Shown: positions 15,934-24,852 of the stretch, piece by piece
Layout of the letters: every line of letters begins with the position of its first letter
Position numbering within the stretch: position 1 is the stretch's first letter
NCBI GenBank assembly: GCA_964640995.1
Contig: CAZXJJ010000003.1
Span: forward strand, 124,001 to 188,000
Reading direction: 5' to 3'
Length of the DNA: 64,000 nucleotides
Source: JAAYUH01 sp964640995
Lineage (GTDB): Bacteria > Caldisericota > Caldisericia > B22-G15
Notes under the pieces: generated by a model
What the model was told of the DNA's origin: nothing
Seen by the model: the letters and a program-made list of their open reading frames with translations, nothing else
The model's database searches: none
Position numbers and translations under genes: made by a program

Positions 15934-18524
15934 TCTTTTTTTACCTCCTTTTTAAAAACAAACTCATCATTCTCAAAATCAACTAATATTGTATCACCTT
16001 TTTCATATTCTTTATTAAGTAATTTTTTAGCAATTTCATTCTCAATCTCTCTTTGTATTGTTCTTCTTAATGGTCTTGCACCAAAAATCGGATCAAAACC
16101 AATTTCAGCAATTTTTTCTATTGCTTTATCTGTAAGTTTAAGGTCAAGTCCTTGTGCTTTTAAGGTTCTTCTAACTCTTTCAATTAGAAGATTTACAATT
16201 TCTTTAATTTGCTTTTTTGTTAATTTATGGAAAAAAATAATTTCATCAATTCTATTTAAAAATTCTGGTCTAAATTTATATTTTAAAAGGTCGATCACCT
16301 CTTTTTTTGCCTTATCAAAATTTTCTTTATCATTTGGGTCAACTTTTAATAAAATTTCACTTCCAAAATTTGATGTCATAATTATTATTGTATTTTTAAA
16401 ATCAACTGTTCTTCCTTTTGAATCTGTTAATCTTCCATCATCAAGAATTTGTAAAAGAATGTTAAAAACATCTGGATGTGCCTTTTCAATTTCATCAAGA
16501 AGTATTACTGAATATGGTCTTCTTCTAACTGCTTCCGTGAGTTGACCTCCTTCTTCAAAACCAATGTACCCTGGTGGTGCACCTATTAATTTTGATACAG
16601 TATGTTTTTCCATAAACTCACTCATGTCTAATCTTATCATTGCATTTTCGTCTCCAAAAAGGAATTCTGCTAGAGTTTTTGCAAGTTCAGTTTTTCCAAC
16701 ACCAGTTGGTCCTAAAAATAGAAATGATCCAATTGGTTTATTTGGGTCTTTAAGACCTGCTCTTGCTCTTCTTATTGCTTCTGATACTGCCTTTATTGCT
16801 TCTTCCTGTCCTATAACTCTTTTATGAAGGTACTCTTCCATTCTCTTTAGTTTGCTTATTTCTTCCTCAACAAGTTTTGTTACTGGAATATTTGTCCATT
16901 CTGAAACAACTTGAGCAATATCTTCTGCAGTTACAACAGGAACTTGAGAACCTTTTTCTTTATCCCAATTTTTCTTCAACTCGTCTATTTGCTTTTTTAG
17001 TTCATCCTCCATCTTCTTAAGTTTTGCTGCTTTTTCATAGTCTTCTGCTTTAATTTTTGCTTCTTTTTCTCTTATAACTCTCTTTAACTCATCTTCAAGT
17101 TTTTTAAGGTTTTCTGGTTCTTTTTTTGTATCAAATTTTACTTTTGATGCTGCTTCATCTATTAAATCAATCGCTTTATCTGGTAAAAATCTATCTGTTA
17201 TATATTTGTCTGATAAAACTGCTGCTTGCAAGATTGCCTCATCTGTAATTTTTACTCCATGATGTGCTTCATATTTATCTCTTAAACCTTTTAAAATTTC
17301 GATTGTTTCTTCAACATTTGGCTCAGAAACTAAAACTGGCTGAAATCTTCTTTCAAGTGCAGGGTCTTTTTCAATATATTTTCTATACTCATTTATTGTT
17401 GTTGCACCTATACATTGCATTTCACCTCTTGCAAGGGGAGGTTTTAAGATATTTGAAGCATCAACTGCGCCTTCTGCTCCTCCTGCACCAACAACTGTGT
17501 GAAGTTCATCTATAAAAACGATAATTTCTCCCTGTGCTTCTCTTATTTCATCGAGAATCTTTTTTAATCTCTCTTCAAATTCACCTCTATACTTTGTTCC
17601 AGCAATTATTGCAGGAATATCAAGTGCAACAACTCTTTTATCTTTTAAAATATCTGGAACTTTTCCTTGAACAATTCTTTGTGCAATACCTTCAACAATT
17701 GCTGTTTTTCCAACACCTGGCTCACCAATTAGAACTGGATTATTTTTTGTTCTTCTTGAAAGAATTCTTAAAGTTCTTGTTATTTCTTTTTCTCTTCCAA
17801 TTACTGGGTCAAGTTTTCCCTCTCTTGCAAGTTGAGTAAGGTCTCTTGAATATTGATCTAAAGTCGGTGTTTTAGAATGTTTTCTCTGTTTTGTTCTTTT
17901 TTCTTTTTTCTCAAGATATGATAAAACTTTATCTCGAGAGAGTCCTCTTTCTTTTAGGATTCTTCCAGCAACTCCTTCTCCCTCATCTATCAGACCAAGA
18001 AGAAGGTGTTCTGGTCCAATATATTCACTTCCAAGACCACTAGCTTCTTTTTGAGCAAGGTCAATAACTCTTTTAACTCTTGGAGATAGAGAAATTTCTT
18101 TTGGTTTTCTCTCTATCTTTTTCATAGTTGAAAGAACCTCTGTTTCAATCTCTTTAGGGTCAACATTTAAATCAAAAAGAAGATTTTTAATGTAATCGCT
18201 TTTTCTTAAAAAAGCAAGAAGAAGATGTTCTGTTTTTATTTCATCTTCACCAAGTTCTGTTGCAATATTTTGAGATTCAAGAATTACCTCTTCCGCCTCA
18301 CCTGTAAATTCATAAGTTATTGTGCTTTCTTTTGGGGCATAGAAAAATTTTGAAAATTCGTCTTCAAAAAATGAGTCAAATGGTGAGAAAAAAGAAAATT
18401 CATCTTTAACATATCCATGTTCTCTTGCACACTCTTCACATATATGAATTACTCTTTTTTCTCCATCAACAATTCTTGTTATAGTAAAATCTGCCTCTCT
18501 TTTATGACAAATATCACAAATCAT
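15930..18524 (-). CDS. clpC: ClpC-type AAA+ unfoldase with N-terminal McsA-like zinc finger
   Basis: An 864-residue Hsp100 unfoldase that would feed proteins to ClpP. The first 40 residues are not typical of ClpC: they form a four-cysteine knuckle (Cys3, Cys6, Cys29, Cys32; MICDICHKREADF and HICEECAREHG) like the start of the adaptor McsA. Clp_N repeats follow (about 65-205), then AAA module 1 with Walker A GEPGVGKT at 267-274, a coiled coil with a UVR-like motif (KIKAEDYEKAAKLKKMEDEL, about 480-530), and AAA module 2 with Walker A GPTGVGKT at 605-612 and a C-terminal D2-small domain. The start has GGAGGTGATT formed by the last codons of rpiB. No mcsB, ctsR or separate mcsA is seen here. Confidence 0.9.
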   Translation of the reverse strand: MICDICHKREADFTITRIVDGEKRVIHICEECAREHGYVKDEFSFFSPFDSFFEDEFSKFFYAPKESTITYEFTGEAEEVILESQNIATELGEDEIKTEHLLLAFLRKSDYIKNLLFDLNVDPKEIETEVLSTMKKIERKPKEISLSPRVKRVIDLAQKEASGLGSEYIGPEHLLLGLIDEGEGVAGRILKERGLSRDKVLSYLEKKEKRTKQRKHSKTPTLDQYSRDLTQLAREGKLDPVIGREKEITRTLRILSRRTKNNPVLIGEPGVGKTAIVEGIAQRIVQGKVPDILKDKRVVALDIPAIIAGTKYRGEFEERLKKILDEIREAQGEIIVFIDELHTVVGAGGAEGAVDASNILKPPLARGEMQCIGATTINEYRKYIEKDPALERRFQPVLVSEPNVEETIEILKGLRDKYEAHHGVKITDEAILQAAVLSDKYITDRFLPDKAIDLIDEAASKVKFDTKKEPENLKKLEDELKRVIREKEAKIKAEDYEKAAKLKKMEDELKKQIDELKKNWDKEKGSQVPVVTAEDIAQVVSEWTNIPVTKLVEEEISKLKRMEEYLHKRVIGQEEAIKAVSEAIRRARAGLKDPNKPIGSFLFLGPTGVGKTELAKTLAEFLFGDENAMIRLDMSEFMEKHTVSKLIGAPPGYIGFEEGGQLTEAVRRRPYSVILLDEIEKAHPDVFNILLQILDDGRLTDSKGRTVDFKNTIIIMTSNFGSEILLKVDPNDKENFDKAKKEVIDLLKYKFRPEFLNRIDEIIFFHKLTKKQIKEIVNLLIERVRRTLKAQGLDLKLTDKAIEKIAEIGFDPIFGARPLRRTIQREIENEIAKKLLNKEYEKGDTILVDFENDEFVFKKEVKKE

Positions 18525-18527
18525 ATA

Positions 18528-18983
18528 TTAATCACCTCCACAAAAATTATTATCTTCTATCTCTTTTATCTTGTTTAACCTTTTCTCATGTCTTTCGCCT
18601 TCAAACTTTTCTTCCAAAAAAGTTTTAACTATCTCAATTGCATCTTCCTTTTTTGTTGTTCTTCCTCCAATACATAAAACATTTGCATTATTATGTTTTT
18701 TTGCTAAACTTGCTGTGTTTTTATCAAAACACAAGGCTGCATAAATTCCTTTAAATTTGTTTGCAGTAATACTCATTCCAATTCCAGTTCCACATATAAG
18801 AATTCCTATATCAACCTCTCTTTTTAATATAAGTTCAGAAACCTTTTTTGCAAAATCTGGATAATCAACTGATTCTGTTGAGTTTGTTCCAACATCAATT
18901 ATGTCATGTTCCAAACAAAAATATTTCTTTATTTCCTCTTTTAATTCAAAACCTGCATGATCTGAACCAATTACTATTCTCAT
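18528..18983 (-). CDS. rpiB: Ribose-5-phosphate isomerase B
   Basis: A 151-residue RpiB/LacAB sugar-phosphate isomerase that would interconvert ribose 5-phosphate and ribulose 5-phosphate in the pentose pathway. Family motifs are clear: GSDHAGFELKEEI at the start, DVGTNSTESVDYPDFA, the anion loop ICGTGIGMSITANK with the catalytic cysteine, and the NANVLCIGGR stretch. Length matches the family. It lies three bases downstream of the plsY-sua5 gene and its 3' end supplies the ribosome site for clpC. Confidence 0.93.
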   Translation of the reverse strand: MRIVIGSDHAGFELKEEIKKYFCLEHDIIDVGTNSTESVDYPDFAKKVSELILKREVDIGILICGTGIGMSITANKFKGIYAALCFDKNTASLAKKHNNANVLCIGGRTTKKEDAIEIVKTFLEEKFEGERHEKRLNKIKEIEDNNFCGGD

Positions 18984-18986
18984 TTT

Positions 18987-20207
18987 TTACTCCTTCAAAA
19001 TTGAGAGAATTTCTTCCTTCTTTATTTTCCCCTCTCTTAAAATATTTATATTTTCATCAATAACTTCAATTACAGTTGATGGAACCTCACCTAATTCTCC
19101 TCCATCAACAATAAAATCAACAACTCCATTAAAGATTCTCTTTAAACCTTCTACATCTTTTGGAGTTTTTTCGCCTGAAATATTTGCACTTGTAGTTGCA
19201 AGAGGAAATGAAATTGAGTTTAGTAAATTAATTATGAAAATATCATTTGGAATTCTTATGCCAATTGTGTCAAATTTTTTAAGTGATATTGAAAAAGATG
19301 GATCCTTTTTTCTTAAAACTATTGTAATCTCTCCTGGCATATATTTGTTTATTATTTTTTTACTTAAATCATTGACAATTCCGTATTTTCCAATTTCATC
19401 TCTATTTTTTACAAACAAAACAAGAGGTTTGTTGATGTCTCTTTTTTTAATTTTATAAATTCTATTAATCGAATTTTTGTTTAATGCATTAACACATAGA
19501 CCATAAACTGTATCTGTTGGTATGATTCCGACTCCTCCACTTTCTAATATTTTTCTAATCTCATCAATACTTTTTAAATCTTTTTTTAAAATTTTTGTTT
19601 CTCTTATCATCTCTTTCTCCCCAAATTTTGATTCTATTCCATAAAAAATTCTTTCAATATTATCTTTATGCCTAAAAATACCTAAGATTGATAATAAAAT
19701 TGACAAAAATGAGAGTTCAAAATTTTTAAAAAGCATAAAAACAAAAGGAAGTGCAATAAGTGAAATGATTGATGAAATCGAAACTATTCTTTTAATAAGC
19801 AAAATAGTTATGAAAATAAAAACTTCTATTAATGCAACAAGAGGATTTAAACCAATAATCATTCCAAGTGTTGAAGCAATTCCTTTTCCACCTTTAAAGC
19901 CCAAAAAAATTGAAAAATCATGACCTAAAACACCAGCAAAACCAGATAAAAATAAAAAAATAGGATCGAAATGAAATATAAATCTTCCAATAAGAATAGG
20001 TAAAAGTCCTTTTGATAAATCAAATAATCCTGAAAGAAGGGCAACTGAAATTCCTGCAACTCTTAAAACATTTGTTGCACCAATATTCCCACTTCCAATT
20101 TTTCTTATATCAATACCTTTGGTTTTTTTTACAAATATAAATCCAAAAGATATTGAACCATAAATATAAAATAAAATTAGAATTAAAATTCTCAAAAAGA
20201 TATTCAT
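18987..20207 (-). CDS. plsY: Fused glycerol-3-phosphate acyltransferase PlsY and threonylcarbamoyl-AMP synthase Sua5/YrdC
   Basis: A 406-residue protein made of two enzymes. Residues 1-195 are PlsY, an integral membrane acyltransferase that makes lysophosphatidate from acyl-phosphate: motifs KIGSGNIGATN and FKGGKGIAS and several helices are present. Residues about 210-406 are a YrdC/Sua5 domain that makes threonylcarbamoyl-AMP for the t6A modification of tRNA: GGVGIIPTDTVYGL, YKIKKRDINKPL and TTSANISGE are present. No stop or frameshift lies between them. I use ATG 20207; the preceding TTG is less likely. There is no Shine-Dalgarno. It leads the run plsY-sua5, rpiB, clpC, secG, tRNA-Leu. Confidence 0.9.
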   Translation of the reverse strand: MNIFLRILILILFYIYGSISFGFIFVKKTKGIDIRKIGSGNIGATNVLRVAGISVALLSGLFDLSKGLLPILIGRFIFHFDPIFLFLSGFAGVLGHDFSIFLGFKGGKGIASTLGMIIGLNPLVALIEVFIFITILLIKRIVSISSIISLIALPFVFMLFKNFELSFLSILLSILGIFRHKDNIERIFYGIESKFGEKEMIRETKILKKDLKSIDEIRKILESGGVGIIPTDTVYGLCVNALNKNSINRIYKIKKRDINKPLVLFVKNRDEIGKYGIVNDLSKKIINKYMPGEITIVLRKKDPSFSISLKKFDTIGIRIPNDIFIINLLNSISFPLATTSANISGEKTPKDVEGLKRIFNGVVDFIVDGGELGEVPSTVIEVIDENINILREGKIKKEEILSILKE

Positions 20208-20215
20208 CAAAAATA

Positions 20216-20244
20216 ATAATATCAGAAAACGATAAATTTTTGAA
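20216..20244 (-). promoter_or_regulatory. Putative promoter of the plsY-sua5 operon
   Basis: On the minus strand TATTAT (20221-20216) ends eight bases before the ATG at 20207. TTCAAA about 17 bases upstream is a weak -35 match. With no ribosome site between, the message would be nearly leaderless. Confidence 0.4.
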
Positions 20245-20249
20245 TAAAA

Positions 20250-21392
20250 CTATTTCAAATTATCTTTTCCTTTGACAATTTCACTCTTTAGTGTTATTTT
20301 AGGAATTATTTTTGATTTCTTTTCAATTAGATGAGTTGTTTTCTTGCATGTTGAGACAAGAAATAGCATTGTAGGAACTTATATAAAAACACCAACAACA
20401 GTAGCTTAAGAAGAGCCAGTAGAAAGTCCCTAAAGTGTGGTTGAAGTTGCAAACGCAACTTCAAAGTGGTTTGATGCTCCAATTAATGCGGTAGGTACTG
20501 CATCTTCATATGTTAATTTAAACACTCTTGAAAGTAAGAAATAACCTAATAAGAAAATTAAAAGAGTTTGAATAATAAGAGGAATTGCAATCCAAAAAAT
20601 TGTTAAAAGATTTTTAACAATTATTTCTCCCTTAAATGAAAACAAAAGTACAAGAGTTAAAAGTAGAATAGAAATGCTAATTGGAGTTAAAAATTTCATG
20701 AAGCGGTTTTTAAACCAAACTTCACATTTCTTCTTCAAAATATATCTTCTTGAAAAATAACCAGCGACAAGGGGTAAAGCAACATAGATCAAAACTGATA
20801 AAAGAATTGTTTGCCATGGAATAGGCATTTTATTAACTTTAAGAAGAAACCCACCTAGTGGTGCATATAAAAATAACATTTTAAGAGAATTAATAGCAAC
20901 CATTACAAGAGTCAATCCACCATTGCCTTTAGCAAGATGACTCCATACAAGAACCATAGCAGTGCAAGCAGCAATTCCAAGAAGTATTGCTTCAGAAATA
21001 TAACTTTTGTATAAATAAACCTCATCACCTGTTTTTACAATTTCAACTCCAGGTAAAAAGTTTTTAAATAAAACTCCAATAAAAAAATGAGGCAATTAAG
21101 TACATTGTAAAAGGTTTAATAGCCCAATTTATGAATAGAGTTAAGAGAACTGGCTTTAAAGATTTACCTGCCTTTACTACCTCTGCAAAATCTATCTTTA
21201 CCATTATTGGATACATCATAAAGAAAAGACAAATTGCTATTAGAATTGGAACTTAATAAAATGATAAAGAATCAAGTTTATATGCAAAGGTTGGGAAATT
21301 CTTCCAATTAAGATCCCAAGAAGGATACACAAAATTACCCAAATTGTAAGACATTTCTCAAAAAAAGAAAAAGCGCCAGTTCTATTCTCCAT
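20250..21392 (-). pseudogene. Decayed ACR3-family arsenite efflux transporter
   Basis: Conceptual reading gives about 380 residues of an ACR3-type arsenite permease, with ICLFFMMYPIMVKIDFAEV and NWAIKPFTMYLIA near the N-terminus and SNHFEVAFATSTTL, ATVVGVFI and VPTMLFLV near the C-terminus. The frame is lost near 21292-21307 and again near 21090-21100. In-frame stops occur near 21254 (FY*VP), after STTL at 20430, after STGSS, and between GVFI and VPTM. The ancestral start, ATG 21392, still has AAAGGAGG. An open stretch of 666 bases (20430-21095) survives in the middle. No arsR or arsC lies nearby, and the gene is very unlikely to work. Confidence 0.88.
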
Positions 21393-21528
21393 TAGCGCCT
21401 CCTTTGTAAAATTTTTAAGGTTGTTTTGATTCTTTAGTTCGCTTTTTCTCTATATTGTTAAAACTAAAACCTTTTCTATTATATCACAATCAAAAATTTT
21501 GATAAAATAATAAGAGTTGGAGGTTATT
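21393..21528. other. Intergenic region between the ACR3 remnant and the P-type ATPase
   Basis: A 136-base divergent region. On the plus strand TTGTTA (21455-21460) and TATTAT (21477-21482), 16 bases apart, could be a promoter for the ATPase. Otherwise it is plain A+T-rich sequence; I see no metal-regulator palindrome. Confidence 0.35.
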
Positions 21529-24117
21529 TTGGAAAGAATTTGGAAAGCAAAAAAAGAAGAGTTAGAAAAGCTTTTAAAAACAAATTTTGAATCAGGTTTA
21601 ACAAATGAAGAAGCAAAAGAAAGATTAAAAATTTATGGATTCAATGAACTCCCTGAAAAAAAACCAAAATCAATATTTTCAAGAATATATGATCAGATTA
21701 AAAATTTCCTTGTTTTAATTTTAATTTTTTCTGCTATAATTTCTGCTTTTTTGGGTGAATTAATAGATAGTATTGCAATAATTGCAATTGTTATAATAAA
21801 TGCCTTTATAGGAATTTATCAAGAGATAAATGCTGAAAAAAGTTTGAAAGCTCTTAAAAAACTCTCATCTCCAACAACAAAAGTTATAAGAGATGGAAAA
21901 ATTATCCAGATTAAAACAAGAGAAGTTGTTCCTGGAGATATAGTTATTTTAGAAACAGGAGATAAAGTTGGAGCAGATTTAAGAATAATTGAACAGAAAA
22001 ATTTAAAAGTTGAAGAAGCATTTTTAACTGGAGAATCATTTCCTGTTGAGAAGTTTGAACATGAAATAGAGAGTGATAATTTACCAGTTCATGATAGAAA
22101 AAATATTGTTTTTTCAGGTTCAACTATTGTCTATGGAAGAGGAAAAGGAGTTGTTTTTGCAACAGGAGTTAACACTGAAATTGGAAAAATTGGAAAAACT
22201 CTTGAAGAGATCCAAGAAGAAAAAACTCCTCTTGAAGTAAAACTTGATCAACTTGGAAAAACATTGGGACAAATTTTCCTTTTAGCATGTGTTGGAGTTT
22301 TTGTTTTATCAACAATAAGAAATCTTCCATTTATGCTTTCTTTTATGACAGCAGTTGCTCTTGCTGTTGCAGCAGTCCCAGAAGGTCTTCCAGCAGTGGT
22401 AACCATAGTTCTTGCTCTTGGAGTTAAAACTATGGCAGCAAAAAGAGCAATTGTAAGAAACCTTTCATCTGTTGAAACTCTTGGATCTGTTACAACAATA
22501 CTTTCAGATAAAACAGGAACTCTTACAAAAAATGAATTGAATGTTGTGAAAGAAGTAATTTTAGGTCCAGAAGAATTTTTCTATCTTGCAATAACATTAT
22601 GTAATGATGCAAAAATTCAGGAGGGTGAAAAAGATTTTGGAGATCCAACAGAGGTTGCTCTTCTTAAACACTCTTTAAAGAAAGGATACAAAAAAGAATA
22701 TTTAGAGAAAAAATTTTTAAGAATTGATGAAATACCTTTTGATTCAGATAGAAAACTTATGACAACAATAAATACAGATGGTGAAAATAAATTTGTTTTT
22801 ACAAAAGGAGCACCTGAAATTTTAATTAAAAGGTGCTCATTTTATCATGATGGAATTGAAATAAAACCAATTGAAGAAATTTTAGAAGAAATTTTAATTG
22901 AAAATGAAAAAATGGGTAAAGAAGGATTGAGAGTTTTAGGAGTTGCATATAAAAGAATTCAAGATGAAACAAAAGAAAACTATGAGAAAAATCTTATATT
23001 TTTAGGTTTAATTGCAATGGAAGATTCTCCAAGGGAAGAGGTTTATAAAGCAATTGAAGAGTCAAAAAGAGCAGGAATAAGAGTGAAAATGGTGACAGGA
23101 GATCACAAAGTCACAGCGCTTAGCATTGGAAAAAGATTAAAAATTATAAATGAAGAGTCAGAGGCAATAGATGAAAAGGAACTTAATGAGAATGAAAATT
23201 TTGTTGAAATTATAAATAAGAAAAATGTTTTTGCTAGAGTTTCTCCACATACAAAATTAAAGATTGTTGAAGAGTTGAAAAATTTAGGTGAAAAGGTTGC
23301 TGTTACAGGAGATGGAATAAATGATGCTCTTGCTCTTAAAAAAGCAGATGTTGGAATTGCAATGGGAATAACTGGAACTGATGTTTCAAAAGAAGCTTCA
23401 GATATAGTTTTAACAGATGATAATTTTGCGACAATAGTTGAAGCAATAAGAGAAGGTAGAAGAATATATTCAAACATAAAAAAGGTTGTTATATTTTTAT
23501 TGAGTTGTAATATTGGAGAAGTATTAATTATTTTATTCTCAACAATTTTTAATCTTCCTATTCCTTTTAAACCAATTCACCTTCTTTATCTCAATTTAAT
23601 ATCAGATGCTTTTCCTGCCCTTGCTCTTGGAGTTGAACCAGAAGAAGAAGGAATTATGGATTTACCTCCAAGAAAACCAGATGAAAAGATTTTAAACAAA
23701 AATAATATGATTGGAATTTTAGCAAGTGCATTAGTTGAGGCAGTTGTAACTATTTTTGCTTTTTTAAATATTTTAAGAAGTGGTGGAACATTACCTGAAG
23801 CACAAACAGCAGCGCTTATCACTCTAATAATAGCAGAACTCATAAGAGCATATGCAAACAAAACTGAATTTAGGCCAGTTAAACTTAAAAATCTTTTTAA
23901 TAATAAATTTTTAAACTATTCTATTTTTGCATCAATTGCTTTATCTCTTGTTATAATATATATTCCTTTTTTTGATAAGATTTTTTCTCTTACTCCGCTC
24001 AAACCAATTTTTTTTGAATATATTCCACTTGCTTTTCTTCCTGCTTTAACATTTGAAATTATAAAATATATGCAATCAAAGAAATTATTCAAAGAGAATT
24101 TTAAGCAAAATCATTAA
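21529..24117 (+). CDS. Cation-transporting P-type ATPase, calcium-pump (P2) type
   Basis: An 862-residue ATP-driven pump, probably exporting Ca2+ from the cytoplasm. The cation-ATPase N domain (about 1-65) is followed by helices M1-M2, the actuator domain with LTGESFPVEK, and M4 with the P2-type ion site AAVPEGLPAVVT. The phosphorylated aspartate is about residue 327 in LSDKTGTLTKNE; the nucleotide domain has FTKGAPEIL and the hinge TGDGINDALALKKADVG. M6 carries NLISDAFPALALG, as in SERCA/PMCA pumps. I choose TTG 21529, which has GGAGG five bases upstream; an in-frame TTG at 21517 overlaps that site. Its 3' end overlaps the convergent ZIP gene by 33 bases. Confidence 0.9.
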   Translation: MERIWKAKKEELEKLLKTNFESGLTNEEAKERLKIYGFNELPEKKPKSIFSRIYDQIKNFLVLILIFSAIISAFLGELIDSIAIIAIVIINAFIGIYQEINAEKSLKALKKLSSPTTKVIRDGKIIQIKTREVVPGDIVILETGDKVGADLRIIEQKNLKVEEAFLTGESFPVEKFEHEIESDNLPVHDRKNIVFSGSTIVYGRGKGVVFATGVNTEIGKIGKTLEEIQEEKTPLEVKLDQLGKTLGQIFLLACVGVFVLSTIRNLPFMLSFMTAVALAVAAVPEGLPAVVTIVLALGVKTMAAKRAIVRNLSSVETLGSVTTILSDKTGTLTKNELNVVKEVILGPEEFFYLAITLCNDAKIQEGEKDFGDPTEVALLKHSLKKGYKKEYLEKKFLRIDEIPFDSDRKLMTTINTDGENKFVFTKGAPEILIKRCSFYHDGIEIKPIEEILEEILIENEKMGKEGLRVLGVAYKRIQDETKENYEKNLIFLGLIAMEDSPREEVYKAIEESKRAGIRVKMVTGDHKVTALSIGKRLKIINEESEAIDEKELNENENFVEIINKKNVFARVSPHTKLKIVEELKNLGEKVAVTGDGINDALALKKADVGIAMGITGTDVSKEASDIVLTDDNFATIVEAIREGRRIYSNIKKVVIFLLSCNIGEVLIILFSTIFNLPIPFKPIHLLYLNLISDAFPALALGVEPEEEGIMDLPPRKPDEKILNKNNMIGILASALVEAVVTIFAFLNILRSGGTLPEAQTAALITLIIAELIRAYANKTEFRPVKLKNLFNNKFLNYSIFASIALSLVIIYIPFFDKIFSLTPLKPIFFEYIPLAFLPALTFEIIKYMQSKKLFKENFKQNH

Positions 24118-24816
24118 TAAAATACCTATTAAAATAAATATTGTTTTTTCAATATTACTATTTATTGATACCTTTTTATGAAGTTCAGGTATTAAATCTG
24201 TTAATGATAAATATAAAAAGTTTCCAGCAGTAAGACCAATTATATATGGAATAAGAAATTCAAATCTTTCAAAAAGATAAAATCCAAAAATTCCACCTAA
24301 AATTGATGTTAATGACACTAAAAAATTCAGTTTAAGTGCTTTCTTAGGAGAAAGACCCCCATAAATTAAAACACCATAATCACCTAACTCTTGAGGAACC
24401 TCATGAAAAATAACACCAAATGTTGTAATCAATCCAAGATTAAAATTAACAAGATAACTAGAAGATATTAAAACTCCATCGATAAAATTATGTAAAGAAT
24501 CTCCAAGTATATTTATTGGAATAAAGGTGTGTTCTCTACATTCAAATTCATGACAATGTCTCCATTTCAAGAATGTTTCAAGAACAAAAAATAAAAAAAT
24601 TCCAAAAATAATTGAATAAATTGAATTAAAGTTCTCTTCAAGTGCTTCTGGAATAAGGTGAAGAACTCCTCCTGTAATTAATGCACCAGATGAAAAACTA
24701 ACAAGATAAAAACTAATTTTTCCCATATACTCTATTTTTTTATTAATAAAAAATATGCCAATTAATGAAATAAAACTAACAATAAGAGTTGAAATAATAA
24801 TAAATAATAAATTCAT
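24085..24816 (-). CDS. ZIP-family metal transporter
   Basis: A 243-residue membrane protein of the ZIP family, which imports zinc or other divalent metals. It has about eight hydrophobic helices. Metal-site helix motifs are visible as HNFIDGVLISSSY and FGVIFHEVPQELGDYGVL, the family HN-x3-DG and HE-x-P-x-E patterns; a His- and Cys-containing loop (RHCHEFECREH) precedes them. The ATG has no Shine-Dalgarno but a good promoter six bases upstream, so it is probably leaderless. The last 33 bases are shared antisense with the P-type ATPase. Confidence 0.9.
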   Translation of the reverse strand: MNLLFIIISTLIVSFISLIGIFFINKKIEYMGKISFYLVSFSSGALITGGVLHLIPEALEENFNSIYSIIFGIFLFFVLETFLKWRHCHEFECREHTFIPINILGDSLHNFIDGVLISSSYLVNFNLGLITTFGVIFHEVPQELGDYGVLIYGGLSPKKALKLNFLVSLTSILGGIFGFYLFERFEFLIPYIIGLTAGNFLYLSLTDLIPELHKKVSINSNIEKTIFILIGILLMILLKILFE

Positions 24817-24822
24817 ATAAAA

Positions 24823-24850
24823 ATTATAAATATTTAAATAACTATTTCAA
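24823..24850 (-). promoter_or_regulatory. Promoter of the ZIP transporter gene
   Basis: On the minus strand TTGAAA (24850-24845) and TATAAT (24828-24823) are 16 bases apart, and the -10 box ends six bases before the ATG at 24816, predicting a leaderless transcript. Confidence 0.6.
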
Positions 24851-24852
24851 TT

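Noticed and set aside
20250..21392. Stop-codon recoding to explain the stops in the ACR3 gene
   Set aside because: Both TAA and TAG appear, together with two frameshifts, and the other genes use all three stops in a normal way. Decay is simpler.
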